Below are positions 33,689 through 43,265 of a DNA stretch of 64,000 nt, in pieces (positions within the stretch are counted from its first letter, which is position 1; every line of letters begins with the position of its first letter). The DNA is from Nocardioides albus (GTDB lineage Bacteria > Actinomycetota > Actinomycetes > Propionibacteriales > Nocardioidaceae). The stretch is taken from assembly GCF_014648255.1 (NCBI RefSeq), contig NZ_BMQT01000007.1, positions 294,862 through 358,861 on the forward strand, given 5' to 3'. Made by a program: the position numbers and the translations under genes. A model generated the notes under the pieces. It was given only the letters and a program-made list of their open reading frames with translations. It did no database searches and was not told the origin of the DNA.

Positions 33689-34930
33689 ATGACGCAGGAG
33701 AACAACCCCTACGACGAGCCGGACTCGCGCACCCGGCCGACCGGCGCACCCTCGCACTGGGTGACACCGCCTCCGCCGGGCTCGGCGGGACAGCCGCCGC
33801 AGCCCGAGCGATCGGACCCCAGCGGCCCGCGCACCAACCCCAACGCCCAGCCCTATCCCCAGCAGGACCAGAGCCAGGAGGCGACTCGCATCACCAACCC
33901 ACAGGTCACCTCGACGCCTGCCCCGCCCGCCCCGACGGCCGCGCCCGCTCCATCTGGCGCAGTGCCGCCGCCCCCGGGCATGCATGGGCAAGAGGTCCCC
34001 ACCGCGACCGACTTCCTCGATCGGCGTGCGGAGTCGGCCGGGTTCGGCCCTGCGACCTGGGGCTGGCGAGGTGCGCTCCGCAAGATGTCAGGCGGGCTGA
34101 TCAGCCCGAAGATGGGCGCCGCCGAGGTCGCCTACGAGCAGGACCGGGCGATGATCCAGCGCGACTTCGACGGTCCGCGCACGATCGTCTTCATCAACCC
34201 CAAGGGCGGCGCCGCCAAGACCACCGGTGTGCTCGCTGCCGGTTACACCTTCGGCACCGTCCGCGGTGGCGGGATCGTGGCCTGGGACAACAACGAGACC
34301 CGCGGCACGCTCGGCATCCGCGGCATGCGGAGCACCCACCGCAACACCACCCGTGAGCTGCTCGACAACCTCGCGGCGTTCAACAACGTCTATCAGTCCC
34401 GCATCGGTGACCTGGGTGCCTTCGTTCGCTCCCAGGGCGATGCCCACTTCGACGTGCTCGCCTCCGACGAGCGCCCCGACGTCACCGGCCAGATCCACGC
34501 CGACGACTTCGGGCAGGTCCACCAGCTGCTGGAGCGCTTCTACAAGGTGATCCTGGTCGACACCGGCAACAACATGCGCGCCGAGAACTGGCTGGCCGCC
34601 GCCGACACCGCCGACCTGCTGGTGGTGACCTCGACCGTGCGCGAGGACACCGGCTACAGCGGCCTGTGGATGCTCGACGCCCTCCAGGAGTCGGGCTACG
34701 CCGACCTCAAGCTGAAGACGATCACCGTGCTCTCCGACCCGTCCCCGAAGGTAGACACCAACCTGGCTCGCGACCTCACCGAGGTCTACCAGCAGCGCAC
34801 CCGCGGGGTCTACCGGGTCCCGTTCGACCCGGTGCTCGTCGCCGGGTCCACGGTGCAGTACTCCCAGCTCTCGGAGGAGACCAAGATGTCGTGGCTGAAG
34901 GCCTGCGCTGGGATGGCGCACGCGTTGTAG
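33689..34930 (+). CDS. ParA/MinD-like ATPase with proline-rich N-terminus
   Basis: 413 residues. The first about 110 are disordered and rich in Pro, Gln and Thr. The second part is a ParA/MinD-type P-loop ATPase: FINPKGGAAKTTG near residue 168 (deviant Walker A with the conserved second lysine), VAWDNNETRGTLGIR, and VILVDTGNNMRAENW as the Walker B region. Domain layout resembles actinobacterial MinD-like proteins such as EspI associated with type VII secretion, but no secretion genes are nearby. The position usually filled by Gly before Lys is Ala, as discussed in findings. ATG preceded by CGGAGAG. Terminator-like hairpin lies upstream, so it is its own unit. Confidence 0.85.
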   Translation: MTQENNPYDEPDSRTRPTGAPSHWVTPPPPGSAGQPPQPERSDPSGPRTNPNAQPYPQQDQSQEATRITNPQVTSTPAPPAPTAAPAPSGAVPPPPGMHGQEVPTATDFLDRRAESAGFGPATWGWRGALRKMSGGLISPKMGAAEVAYEQDRAMIQRDFDGPRTIVFINPKGGAAKTTGVLAAGYTFGTVRGGGIVAWDNNETRGTLGIRGMRSTHRNTTRELLDNLAAFNNVYQSRIGDLGAFVRSQGDAHFDVLASDERPDVTGQIHADDFGQVHQLLERFYKVILVDTGNNMRAENWLAAADTADLLVVTSTVREDTGYSGLWMLDALQESGYADLKLKTITVLSDPSPKVDTNLARDLTEVYQQRTRGVYRVPFDPVLVAGSTVQYSQLSEETKMSWLKACAGMAHAL

Positions 34931-34941
34931 CGGCCGACCGC

Positions 34942-34947
34942 TAACGT
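34942..34947 (+). promoter_or_regulatory. -10 box (TAACGT) for the quinone oxidoreductase
   Basis: TAACGT ends 7 nt before the ATG with no ribosome-binding site, consistent with a leaderless transcript. Confidence 0.45.
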
Positions 34948-34954
34948 CGGAGTC

Positions 34955-35965
34955 ATGCGCGCAGTCGTCTACTCCGAGAACGGTCCCTCCTCCACCTTGC
35001 GTCTGACCGAGCGGCCGGTGCCGAAGCCCGGTCCCGGCGAGGTGCTGGTCAGGTTGGTGCGGGCGGGGGTCAACCCCACCGACTGGAAGTTGCGCGCCGG
35101 CCTGAGCGGCACCCTCAGCGACCCCGAGGTGACGCCGGGCCAGGACGGTGCGGGCGTCGTCGAGGCGATCGGCGAGGGGGTGAGCACCCACGTCGTGGGG
35201 CAGCCGGTCTGGCTCTTCATGACCCAGCACGGGCAGGCGTGGGGGACCGCTGCGGAGTACGTCACCGTGCCGGCCCGCAAGGCGGTCGAGCTGCCCGCGG
35301 ACGCATCCTTCGACCTCGGCGCCGCCCTCGGAGTCCCGGCGATGACCGCCCACCGTGCGCTCACCTCCGGGACGGTGGAGCGAGTGGCCCCGGAGTCGTT
35401 CAGCGGACTCACCATCCTGGTTCATGGGGGTGCCGGAGCCGTCGGGAACGCCGCGATCCAGCTGGCGGTATGGGCGGGGGCGCGAGTGATCACCACGGTC
35501 AGTTCCCCGGAGAAGGCTGCGCTGGCGAAGGCGGCCGGGGCGCACCACATCGTCAACTATCGCGAGGGAGACGCGGCTGCGGCGATCCAGGAGATCGCGC
35601 CCGACGGCGTCGACCAGATCGTCGAGGTCGCCCCGGCGGTCAACAACGACCTGGACCGGACGGTCATCGCCAAGCGCGGCACGATCGCCATCTACGCCAA
35701 CAACGGCGGTGACGAGCTCACCATGCCGCTGCGCGCGACCTTCTCGCTCAACCTGCGCTACCAGTTCATCCAGCTCTACGGCATCGAGGAGACGCAGATC
35801 CGGGCCGCCGCCGAGGACGTCACCGCCGCGGTGACGGCAGGGGCGCTGCGCGTGGGCCCGGAGGGCGGCGTACCTCTGCACCACTACCGGCTCGAGGAGA
35901 CCGCGGCCGCCCACGACGCGGTCGAGGCAGGGGCTGTCGGGAAAGTGCTGATCGACCTGGAGTGA
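34955..35965 (+). CDS. NADPH:quinone reductase-like zinc-less MDR oxidoreductase
   Basis: 336 residues of the medium-chain dehydrogenase/reductase superfamily. GroES-like N-terminus (GPGEVLVRLVRAGVNPTDWK), no structural zinc cysteines, then a Rossmann domain with VHGGAGAVGNAAIQLAVWAG near residue 152 and the NADP-contacting TTVSSPEKAALAKAAGAHH. Similar enzymes reduce quinones or alpha,beta-unsaturated carbonyls with NADPH; the substrate here is unknown. Lies just before the pyr leader but probably a separate transcript. Confidence 0.9.
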   Translation: MRAVVYSENGPSSTLRLTERPVPKPGPGEVLVRLVRAGVNPTDWKLRAGLSGTLSDPEVTPGQDGAGVVEAIGEGVSTHVVGQPVWLFMTQHGQAWGTAAEYVTVPARKAVELPADASFDLGAALGVPAMTAHRALTSGTVERVAPESFSGLTILVHGGAGAVGNAAIQLAVWAGARVITTVSSPEKAALAKAAGAHHIVNYREGDAAAAIQEIAPDGVDQIVEVAPAVNNDLDRTVIAKRGTIAIYANNGGDELTMPLRATFSLNLRYQFIQLYGIEETQIRAAAEDVTAAVTAGALRVGPEGGVPLHHYRLEETAAAHDAVEAGAVGKVLIDLE

Positions 35966-35968
35966 GGA

Positions 35969-36027
35969 TAGGGTTTGTCCCGATCCTTTAACGAGCCGTC
36001 CCGTGAGGCGGAGAAGGAGAGCTGACC
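35969..36027 (+). promoter_or_regulatory. pyr operon promoter and PyrR-binding leader
   Basis: TAGGGT at 35969-35974 is a plausible -10 box. The short leader then contains ATCCTTTAA and CCGTCCCGTGAGGCGGAGAA, matching the PyrR-binding consensus of other bacteria (UCC-N-G-N-GAGG core) and running straight into the ribosome-binding site. In mycobacteria PyrR binding to such a leader represses translation rather than causing attenuation; no terminator is visible here, so the same is expected. An almost identical leader precedes carA. Confidence 0.8.
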
Positions 36028-36615
36028 TTGTCTGAGCCTGCCCCCGAGCCTGTGTCCGAGCCGTCCGTCGACGGCCGCGTCGTGCTCGATGCCCGTGACA
36101 TCTCCCGGGCGCTGACCCGGATCTCCCACGAGATCCTGGAGCGCAACCGCGACGCGGAGGATCTGGTCCTCCTCGGTCTGCACACCCGTGGCGTGCCGCT
36201 GGCGCGGCGGATCGCCGCGCGGATCGAGGCCGCCGAGGGCCATCCGGTCGCCCACGGAGCCCTCGACGTGACGATGTACCGCGACGACCTGCGCACCCAC
36301 CCCACCCGGGCGCCGCACCACACCGAGATCCCGCCCGTCGGCATCGACGGCAAGACCGTGGTGCTGGTCGACGACGTGCTCTTCTCGGGCCGCACGGTCC
36401 GCGCGGCGCTCGATGCGCTGGCCGACTACGGCCGTCCTGCCGTCGTACGTCTGGCTGTGCTCGTCGACCGCGGCCACCGGCAGCTGCCCATCCGGGCCGA
36501 CCATGTCGGCAAGAACCTCCCGACGGCGCGCTCGGAGCGGGTCGGGCTGCGCCTGGAGGAGATCGACGGCATCGACGAGGTACGCATCGTGGAGCTCGAG
36601 GGGGTTCCGGCATGA
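36028..36615 (+). CDS. pyrR: PyrR bifunctional pyr operon regulator / uracil phosphoribosyltransferase
   Basis: 195 residues. Senses UMP/UTP and binds pyr leader mRNA; has weak uracil phosphoribosyltransferase activity. The PRPP loop is [20 protein letters not shown] near residue 111. [20 protein letters not shown] and [11 protein letters not shown] belong to the RNA-binding and catalytic faces, and [15 protein letters not shown] is the family C-terminal motif. The start is TTG, after GGAGAAGGAGA, which is itself part of the PyrR target, so PyrR can repress its own translation. Stop overlaps the pyrB ATG. Confidence 0.96.
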   Translation: MSEPAPEPVSEPSVDGRVVLDARDISRALTRISHEILERNRDAEDLVLLGLHTRGVPLARRIAARIEAAEGHPVAHGALDVTMYRDDLRTHPTRAPHHTEIPPVGIDGKTVVLVDDVLFSGRTVRAALDALADYGRPAVVRLAVLVDRGHRQLPIRADHVGKNLPTARSERVGLRLEEIDGIDEVRIVELEGVPA

Positions 36616-37553
36616 CGAAACATCTGCTGTCCATCGACGACGTGAGCGCTGAGGAGATCCAGCAGCTCTTCGCGACCGCCGCCGAGATGCACGACGTCCA
36701 GAAGCGGGAGGTCAAGAAGCTCCCGGCGCTGCGCGGGCGCACCGTGATTAACCTCTTCTTCGAGGACTCCACCCGCACCCGGTCCTCCTTCGAGATCGCC
36801 GGAAAATGGCTCTCGGCCGACGTGATCAACCTGTCCGCGAAGGGCTCCTCGGCATCGAAGGGCGAGTCGCTGCGCGACACCGTGCTGACCGTGACCGCGA
36901 TGGGCGTCGACGGCCTGGTGATGCGTCACTCGGCCTCCGGCGCGGCCCATCAGGTCGCGGGCTGGCTCGACATCCCCGTGATCAACGCCGGTGACGGGAT
37001 GCACGAGCACCCGACCCAGGCGCTGCTCGACGGCTACACGCTCCAACGCCAGCTGGGCGGGCCCGGCTCCCTGGAGGGCAAGCGGATCGCGATCGTCGGC
37101 GACCTGACCCACTCGCGGGTGTTCCGGTCCAACGTGAAGTCGCTGACCAAGCTCGGCGCCTCGGTCGTCGCCGTCGCGCCGCCCACGCTGATGCCGTCGG
37201 GCGTGGCCGAGTGGGCCAAGGCCGACGGGTTCGGGACCTCGTACTCGCTCGACGACGTCCTGCCCGAGGTCGACGCAGTGATGATGCTGCGTGTCCAGCG
37301 GGAGCGGATGAGCGGCGGCTACTTCCCGACGTCGCGGGAGTACACCGTCGGCTACGGGCTCACCCGTCAGAGGCTCTCGATGCTGCGCGAGGGCGCGCCG
37401 ATCCTGCACCCCGGGCCGATGAACCGTGGCCTGGAGATCTCTCCCGAGGCCGCCGACGCCGCCTCCTCGCGGATCCTCGACCAGGTCTCGGCCGGGGTCG
37501 CGATCCGGATGTCCGTCCTCTACCACCTGCTTGCCGGCGAGGAGTCCGCATGA
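36612..37553 (+). CDS. pyrB: Aspartate carbamoyltransferase, catalytic chain
   Basis: 313 residues. Condenses carbamoyl phosphate with aspartate. Carbamoyl-phosphate motif [13 protein letters not shown] near residue 49, [12 protein letters not shown] near residue 135, the 240s loop region MLRVQRERM, and the C-terminal [11 protein letters not shown]. No pyrI regulatory subunit is present, as usual in Gram-positives. Overlaps pyrR (ATGA). The stop codon lies at the start of a short dispersed repeat. Confidence 0.97.
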   Translation: MTKHLLSIDDVSAEEIQQLFATAAEMHDVQKREVKKLPALRGRTVINLFFEDSTRTRSSFEIAGKWLSADVINLSAKGSSASKGESLRDTVLTVTAMGVDGLVMRHSASGAAHQVAGWLDIPVINAGDGMHEHPTQALLDGYTLQRQLGGPGSLEGKRIAIVGDLTHSRVFRSNVKSLTKLGASVVAVAPPTLMPSGVAEWAKADGFGTSYSLDDVLPEVDAVMMLRVQRERMSGGYFPTSREYTVGYGLTRQRLSMLREGAPILHPGPMNRGLEISPEAADAASSRILDQVSAGVAIRMSVLYHLLAGEESA

Positions 37554-37573
37554 ACGAGCGCAAGCGAGCGAGC
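37553..37573. repeat. Short repeat at the pyrB stop codon
   Basis: AACGAGCGCAAGCGAGCGAG begins at the last base of the stop codon. The same vocabulary (GAGCGCAGCGAGC) follows the in-frame repeat in pyrF at 53166-53182, suggesting one family. Confidence 0.45.
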
Positions 37574-37632
37574 AATCAGATCATCATGCCGCCGCGTCCG
37601 TATTCTTTCCTCTCTGTCACGGAGGTGGCGGC

Positions 37633-38940
37633 ATGAGCCTGTTGATCAAGGGAGCCTCCGTCCTCGGGGCCGAGCCGACCGATGTGTACGTCGAGGGGGG
37701 AGTGATCCGGGAGATCGGCTCACCCTCCGAGACCGCTGACTCCGCTGACTCTGCGGACGAGGTGGTCGACGCCTCCGGTCTCGTCCTCCTGCCCGGGTTC
37801 GTCGACCTGCACACCCACCTGCGCCAGCCGGGCCGCGAGGACGCCGAGACGGTCGCCTCCGGTGCGGCCGCGGCAGCCGCGGGCGGCTACACCGCCGTGC
37901 TCGCGATGGCGAACACCTCGCCGGTCACCGACACCGCCGAGGCCGCGGTCTCGGTGTGGGAGCTCGGCCGCGAGGCAGGGCTGGCCGACGTGTTCCCGGT
38001 CGGTGCGGTCACCAAGGGCCTGGCCGGCGAGGAGCTCGCCGAGCTCGCGTTGATGAACCGCTCCCGCGCCGCGGTCAAGGTCTTCTCCGACGACGGTCGC
38101 TGCGTCGCCGATCCGCGGGTGATGCGTCGCGCGCTGGAGTACGTCAAGGCGTTCGGCGGCGTCATCTCCCAGCACTCCCAGGACCCCTCGCTGGCGCCCT
38201 ACGGCTCGGCCTGCTGCCACGAGGGTGAGCTCTCCGGGCGGCTCGGTCTGCCCGGTTGGCCGGGTGTCGCCGAGGAGGTCATCGTCGCTCGCGACGTGAT
38301 GCTCGCCCGCCACACCGGCTCGCGGGTCCACGTCGCCCACGCCTCCACCGCCGGCACCGTCGAGGTGCTGCGCTGGGCGAAGGCACAGGCGGAGAAGGAC
38401 GGCAGCTGGGCGGTCACCGCGGAGGTCACCCCGCACCACCTGCTGCTGACCACCGACCTGCTCGCCGGCTACGACCCGACCTTCAAGGTCAACCCGCCGC
38501 TGCGTCCCGCAGAGGACGTCGAGGCGCTGCGCGCCGCGCTGGCCGACGGCACCATCGACGCTGTCGCCACCGACCACGCCCCGCACGCGCGTCAGGACAA
38601 GGAGCACGCTTTCGTCGACGCGGCGTTCGGGATGCTCGGGCTCGAGGAGGCGCTCTCGGTCGTCTCGACGGTGATGGTCTCCTCGGGGCTGCTGGACTGG
38701 GCGGGTGTCGCCCGAGTGATGTCCACGACCCCTGCCCGGATCGCTGGTCTCGACGGCCATGGCCGCCCGATCGCGGTCGGTGAGCCGGCCAACCTGGTCC
38801 TGGTCGACCCGGCCGCGACCTACGTCGTGGACCGGGACCGGTCGCTCTCGCTCTCGCGCAACAACCCCTGGCACGACCGCAAGCTCACCGGCCGGGTCGT
38901 GTCCACCTTCTTGCGGGGGAAGCAGACGTACGGCGGTTAG
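37633..38940 (+). CDS. pyrC: Dihydroorotase
   Basis: 435 residues, amidohydrolase fold, closes carbamoyl-aspartate to dihydroorotate. Metal ligands in DLHTHLRQPGREDAETVASG near residue 59. The bridging position is in AAVKVFSDDGRC, consistent with an aspartate-type metal bridge as in class I enzymes. HVAHASTAGTVE and EVTPHHLLLT carry the histidines, and ATDHAPHARQDKE the catalytic Asp. The ATG after CGGAGGTGG is the correct start; the frame is open farther upstream only because it shadows pyrB. Last gene of pyrRBC, followed by a long palindrome. Confidence 0.96.
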   Translation: MSLLIKGASVLGAEPTDVYVEGGVIREIGSPSETADSADSADEVVDASGLVLLPGFVDLHTHLRQPGREDAETVASGAAAAAAGGYTAVLAMANTSPVTDTAEAAVSVWELGREAGLADVFPVGAVTKGLAGEELAELALMNRSRAAVKVFSDDGRCVADPRVMRRALEYVKAFGGVISQHSQDPSLAPYGSACCHEGELSGRLGLPGWPGVAEEVIVARDVMLARHTGSRVHVAHASTAGTVEVLRWAKAQAEKDGSWAVTAEVTPHHLLLTTDLLAGYDPTFKVNPPLRPAEDVEALRAALADGTIDAVATDHAPHARQDKEHAFVDAAFGMLGLEEALSVVSTVMVSSGLLDWAGVARVMSTTPARIAGLDGHGRPIAVGEPANLVLVDPAATYVVDRDRSLSLSRNNPWHDRKLTGRVVSTFLRGKQTYGG

Positions 38941-38947
38941 TCCTGGA

Positions 38948-39035
38948 TGCTCACCGAGGTAACTCGGTGAGCGCCTACTTCCTTCGTGGGACTCCACGCA
39001 AGAAGTGGCGGCCGGCCGAGATACCTCGGTGAGCA
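38948..39035. terminator. Long imperfect palindrome closing the pyrRBC operon
   Basis: Two 42-nt arms match at about 33 positions around a GACT loop. The 5' arm contains its own perfect 10-bp hairpin (GCTCACCGAG-GTAA-CTCGGTGAGC). No T-run follows. Same class of structure as after aroB and pyrF. Confidence 0.6.
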
Positions 39036-39088
39036 ACCGCGGGGGCAACGCCTGGGCGCGGGACTCGAGTCGACCCGGAGAGGGCGGC

Positions 39089-39094
39089 TAGGCT
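39089..39094 (+). promoter_or_regulatory. -10 box (TAGGCT) for the methyltransferase
   Basis: TAGGCT ends 8 nt before the ATG; no ribosome-binding site is present. Confidence 0.5.
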
Positions 39095-39102
39095 CCACCG
39101 CC

Positions 39103-39864
39103 ATGACCGACGTCTTCTCCGAGAAGCTCGCGCAGTGGCGCGCCTACACCGAGACCCCGTGGGCCCGGATCCGCTACACGGTGGTTGAAGAGGTCCTGCG
39201 GCGCCAGTGCGCCGAGCTGGGGGAGAGTCTGCGGGTCCTGGACGTCGGAGGCGGCGACGGGATGGACGCGCTGCCGCTGGCGCTGGCCGGTCATGAGGTC
39301 ACGATCGTCGATCCGTCGGAGTCCTGGCTGGCCGAGGCGAAGCGTCGGGCAGCGGAGGCGGGGGCTGCGCTGACCACGCTCGTCGGTGGAGTCGAGGACC
39401 TGCCCGAGGGTGAGTGGGACCTGGTGCTGTGCCACTTCGTGCTCCATTACCGCCCCGCCGACGCCTCAGACGTACGCCGCTTGGCGGCCGCCGTCCGCCC
39501 CGGCGGCCGGCTCTCGGTGATGGTTCCCAACCCGGCGAGCATGGTGCTGCGGCAGCTGGTCACCGGCGGTCCCGAGGCTGCGCTCATCGAGCTGCACGCG
39601 GACACGAAGCATGCGGTGACCTTCGCCCACGACGTACGCAAGGTCCCGATGCCCGACCTCGAGGCCGAGCTCGCCGACGCGGGACTTCGCCTGACCGGCC
39701 GGTTCGGCACCAGGATCGCCAACGACCTCCTCGTCGACAACGACGCCAAGAACGACCCCGCCTACTTCGACCGCCTGCTCGAGCTGGAGCGCGAGCTGTG
39801 CGACCAGGAGCCGTTCGCACGCATCGCCGGTATGTACCAGCTCGTCGCGGAGCGACCGGGTTAG
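39103..39864 (+). CDS. Class I SAM-dependent methyltransferase
   Basis: 253 residues. SAM-binding motif I is [17 protein letters not shown] near residue 45, motif [13 protein letters not shown], and the motif IV/post region [19 protein letters not shown]. The overall look resembles CmoM/SmtA-like enzymes (tRNA or small-molecule methyltransferases), but the substrate cannot be inferred. The stated ATG is preferred because a -10 box sits directly upstream; a longer frame would run back into the palindrome after pyrC. Confidence 0.88.
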   Translation: MTDVFSEKLAQWRAYTETPWARIRYTVVEEVLRRQCAELGESLRVLDVGGGDGMDALPLALAGHEVTIVDPSESWLAEAKRRAAEAGAALTTLVGGVEDLPEGEWDLVLCHFVLHYRPADASDVRRLAAAVRPGGRLSVMVPNPASMVLRQLVTGGPEAALIELHADTKHAVTFAHDVRKVPMPDLEAELADAGLRLTGRFGTRIANDLLVDNDAKNDPAYFDRLLELERELCDQEPFARIAGMYQLVAERPG

Positions 39865-39867
39865 GCT
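39862..39867 (+). promoter_or_regulatory. -10 box (TAGGCT) for the DUF2200 gene
   Basis: TAGGCT covers the methyltransferase stop codon and ends 7 nt before a GTG start that lacks a ribosome-binding site. Confidence 0.5.
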
Positions 39868-39874
39868 CGGCAAC

Positions 39875-40225
39875 GTGGATAACCTCGAGCGCGTCTACAA
39901 GATGCCCTTCGGCTCCGTCTACCCGCACTACGTGACGAAGGTGGAGAAGAAGGGCCGCACCACGGCCGAGCTGCGCCAGGTGATCACCTGGCTGACCGGT
40001 TTCGACGACGACGCGATCGCGAAGCACATCGAGGCGGGGACGAGCTTCGAGGAGTTCTTCGCCGCCGCTGATCTCAACCCGGCTGCCGAGCTGATCACCG
40101 GAGTGGTCTGTGGCGTGCGGGTGCAGGAGATCGAGGACCCGGTGATGCGTCAGGTTCGCTATCTCGACAAGCTGGTCGACGAGCTGGCCAAGGGCAAGGC
40201 GATGGAGAAGATCCTGCGCGGCTGA
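39875..40225 (+). CDS. DUF2200 family protein
   Basis: 116 residues. Strongly recognisable DUF2200 sequence: [20 protein letters not shown], then [16 protein letters not shown], and the C-terminal [20 protein letters not shown]. The family is small, soluble and of unknown function. Apparently its own leaderless transcript between the methyltransferase and the ABC-F gene. A dispersed repeat begins at its stop codon. Confidence 0.93.
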   Translation: MDNLERVYKMPFGSVYPHYVTKVEKKGRTTAELRQVITWLTGFDDDAIAKHIEAGTSFEEFFAAADLNPAAELITGVVCGVRVQEIEDPVMRQVRYLDKLVDELAKGKAMEKILRG

Positions 40226-40252
40226 GCTGGTCGAGCCTGTCGAGACCACCGG
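40223..40252. repeat. REP-like element at the DUF2200 stop codon
   Basis: GAGCTGGTCGAGCCTGTCGA continuing GACCACCGG is the reverse complement of the element near 10985 with minor changes. It starts within the stop codon. Confidence 0.7.
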
Positions 40253-40270
40253 GGTCCGTGCGATAACCCG

Positions 40271-40394
40271 TTGGACGGAGCCCTCGCCGACCGCGTAGGC
40301 TTGGTCCCATCATGAAGATCTCGCGCTGACCTCCGACCCGCGCCCGAGGCACATGCCCGGCGGGTCGTCCTCGAACCCGAAGGCCAGCGCTCGC
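40271..40394 (+). promoter_or_regulatory. Promoter and structured leader of the ABC-F gene, possible ribosome-mediated attenuator
   Basis: TTGGAC (40271) and TAGGCT (40296) form a -35/-10 pair with 19-bp spacing. Immediately after lies a five-codon open frame, then a folded region. GCGCTGACC, overlapping the end of that frame, can pair with GGCCAGCGC just before the ABC-F start, and GACCCGC pairs with GCGGGTC inside. ABC-F antibiotic-resistance genes in Gram-positives are often controlled by ribosome stalling on a leader peptide. No T-run terminator is obvious, so control might be translational. Confidence 0.5.
40312..40329 (+). CDS. Five-codon leader peptide (MKISR) upstream of ABC-F
   Basis: ATG AAG ATC TCG CGC TGA, starting 10 nt after a TAGGCT -10 box, so it would be the first codons of a leaderless or almost leaderless mRNA. 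The stop overlaps one arm of the predicted long-range stem. Too short to judge by coding statistics; support comes from position only. Confidence 0.4.
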   Translation: MKISR

Positions 40395-42017
<1,623 letters not shown>

Positions 42018-42037
42018 CGGGCCAGTTGCGGACGAAG

Positions 42038-42067
42038 GCCTGTGGATGAGCAGAGTTATCCACAGGC
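42038..42067. repeat. Inverted repeat with a DnaA-box-like arm
   Basis: GCCTGTGGAT and ATCCACAGGC are perfect 10-nt arms around a 10-nt spacer. The right side reads TTATCCACA, a match to the DnaA box. One site pair is not an origin; a local DnaA or regulator site, or a dispersed repeat, is more likely. Confidence 0.6.
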
Positions 42068-42115
42068 GAAGAGATCGTCGTTGTCCTCGCCGGCGGGCCG
42101 TGGTGCGGTGGACCC

Positions 42116-42550
42116 ATGACCGACAAGATTCCGTACGCTCCAGTCCTCCGCACCCAGGCCGACGTCGAGGCCGCCTGGCGGCACCTGATCAACCCGCTCG
42201 GCTGGCCGGAGCCACGCCTGTGGTTGATGTTCGTCGGTGCCGACGGTGTCCCGTTCCCACAGCTGTGTCAGATCGAGGCGATGCCGACGGAGATCGGCGA
42301 CGACGGCGCTGCCAACCTGGCCGCGATGCTGCACGAACTGATCGATGACCTGGGCTTCGAGCGAGTCGAGCTCCTGCTGTGCCGGACGGGCGGCGGTCCA
42401 CCGAGCCGGTCGGACCGGAAGAACGCCGCCGAGCTCTACGGCGCGTGTGCTGTGGCTGCGGTGCCGGTCGACGTCATCCACCTCGCGACCGATCAGGAGT
42501 TCTGGCCGATCCCGTTGGATGCGCTCGGTGAGCTCAGAACTCCAGCGTGA
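42116..42550 (+). CDS. Hypothetical protein, 144 aa
   Basis: Not a family I recognise. Soluble and acidic, with no signal peptide or membrane helix. Composition and codon use are typical coding (WRHLINPLGWPEPRLWLMFV; LHELIDDLGFERVELLLCRT). Similar stand-alone proteins seem common in Nocardioides-type genomes. Its 3' end overlaps a convergent VapB-like antitoxin gene by 17 bp. An inverted repeat with a DnaA-box-like arm lies about 50 bp upstream. Confidence 0.7.
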   Translation: MTDKIPYAPVLRTQADVEAAWRHLINPLGWPEPRLWLMFVGADGVPFPQLCQIEAMPTEIGDDGAANLAAMLHELIDDLGFERVELLLCRTGGGPPSRSDRKNAAELYGACAVAAVPVDVIHLATDQEFWPIPLDALGELRTPA

Positions 42551-42725
42551 CCTTCGTGTCACCCAGCTCGCGCTCGACGATGCGGTCGAAGGCAACCGCG
42601 GCGGCCTCACGCTCGACGAGATCACGCAGCGCGTGGTCGATTGCAGCCTGGTTGGTCGTCGTCCCGGCGATCTTCCTCGCCTCGGCCAACAGCTCCTCAT
42701 CGATGCTGATCGACGTCTCGGTCAT
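42534..42725 (-). CDS. VapB-type antitoxin, orphan
   Basis: 63 residues. The N-terminal ribbon-helix-helix (TETSISIDEELLAEARKIAG, then TTTNQAAIDHALRDLVERE) is typical of VapB antitoxins, which bind operator DNA and neutralise a VapC PIN-domain RNase through the C-terminal tail. The VapC gene should follow on the minus strand below 42534, but the region is occupied by a convergent unrelated gene and no PIN-like frame is visible. Start chosen at the ATG with GGGGG-rich upstream; longer frame is unlikely. Confidence 0.75.
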   Translation of the reverse strand: MTETSISIDEELLAEARKIAGTTTNQAAIDHALRDLVEREAAAVAFDRIVERELGDTKVTLEF

Positions 42726-42824
42726 GGCGTACCCCCGCACGGAAATCTGGATGAAACATCGAAACGCTAGCGGTGCCCACCGTGCAACGCAATGACCTGC
42801 GACAACCGTCACAACGTGTCGCAC

Positions 42825-43265
42825 TCAACGAACGTTCTCGACCGCAGGTGCCACGTTTGACGCCGCGCGGGTCTTCCGCACGATCTGATCGGTACCGCAC
42901 GGGGAGGTCGGGCCGACAAATGGAGCATGTCGTGCGGGGTCGCTTTCGTCGAAGCAGATGCCGAGGGCGTCGTTCGGGGCCCAGTAGTGGTCGTTGATCC
43001 ACTCCGAATCGAAGTAGGTATGCCCGTCCAGCTCGTACCGGTAGATGACCTTGAAGCCCTCGTCGGTGTCCAGGTCCTCCCTGGCGGGGGAGTCGTGGCT
43101 GTCCTGGACGGCCTCGATGACCTCCGCCCTGGTCTCAGCGGTGAGGCCGTCCTTGTCGTCTGCCTGGCGTTGCCCGAAGAACACGCCGACGGTGATCATC
43201 GCCGCGAACAGGAACACTGCGAGCGAGACCCCGAGTGCGATCGGTCCACGGACGCCTCCTGTCAT
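42825..43265 (-). CDS. Single-pass membrane protein, DUF3592-like (second of a pair)
   Basis: 146 residues. One membrane helix near the N-terminus (GVSLAVFLFAAMITVGVFFG). The outside part has FKVIYRYELDGHTYFDSEWI and ICFDESDPARHAPF, weakly like the DUF3592 pattern (YxVxYxY...G...vxFDxxxP). Its ATG overlaps the stop of the upstream gene (ATGA), so the two are co-translated. Four cysteines at most, function unknown. A frame extension upstream would duplicate the partner's coding region and is rejected. Confidence 0.75.
   Translation of the reverse strand: MTGGVRGPIALGVSLAVFLFAAMITVGVFFGQRQADDKDGLTAETRAEVIEAVQDSHDSPAREDLDTDEGFKVIYRYELDGHTYFDSEWINDHYWAPNDALGICFDESDPARHAPFVGPTSPCGTDQIVRKTRAASNVAPAVENVR

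Noticed and set aside
34088..36880. Open frame of about 930 codons antisense to the ATPase, oxidoreductase and pyrR
   Set aside because: Crosses three well-supported genes and two intergenic regions; no domain recognisable.
37554..37632. Extra small gene between pyrB and pyrC
   Set aside because: The gap contains a short repeat and the pyrC ribosome-binding site; no frame with a credible start fits.
42038..42067. Replication origin suggested by a DnaA-box-like sequence
   Set aside because: Only one inverted pair, no AT-rich unwinding region, no dnaA or dnaN nearby.
42056..42700. VapC toxin next to the VapB-like antitoxin
   Set aside because: The minus-strand frame here lacks PIN-domain acidic motifs and is the shadow of the convergent gene.
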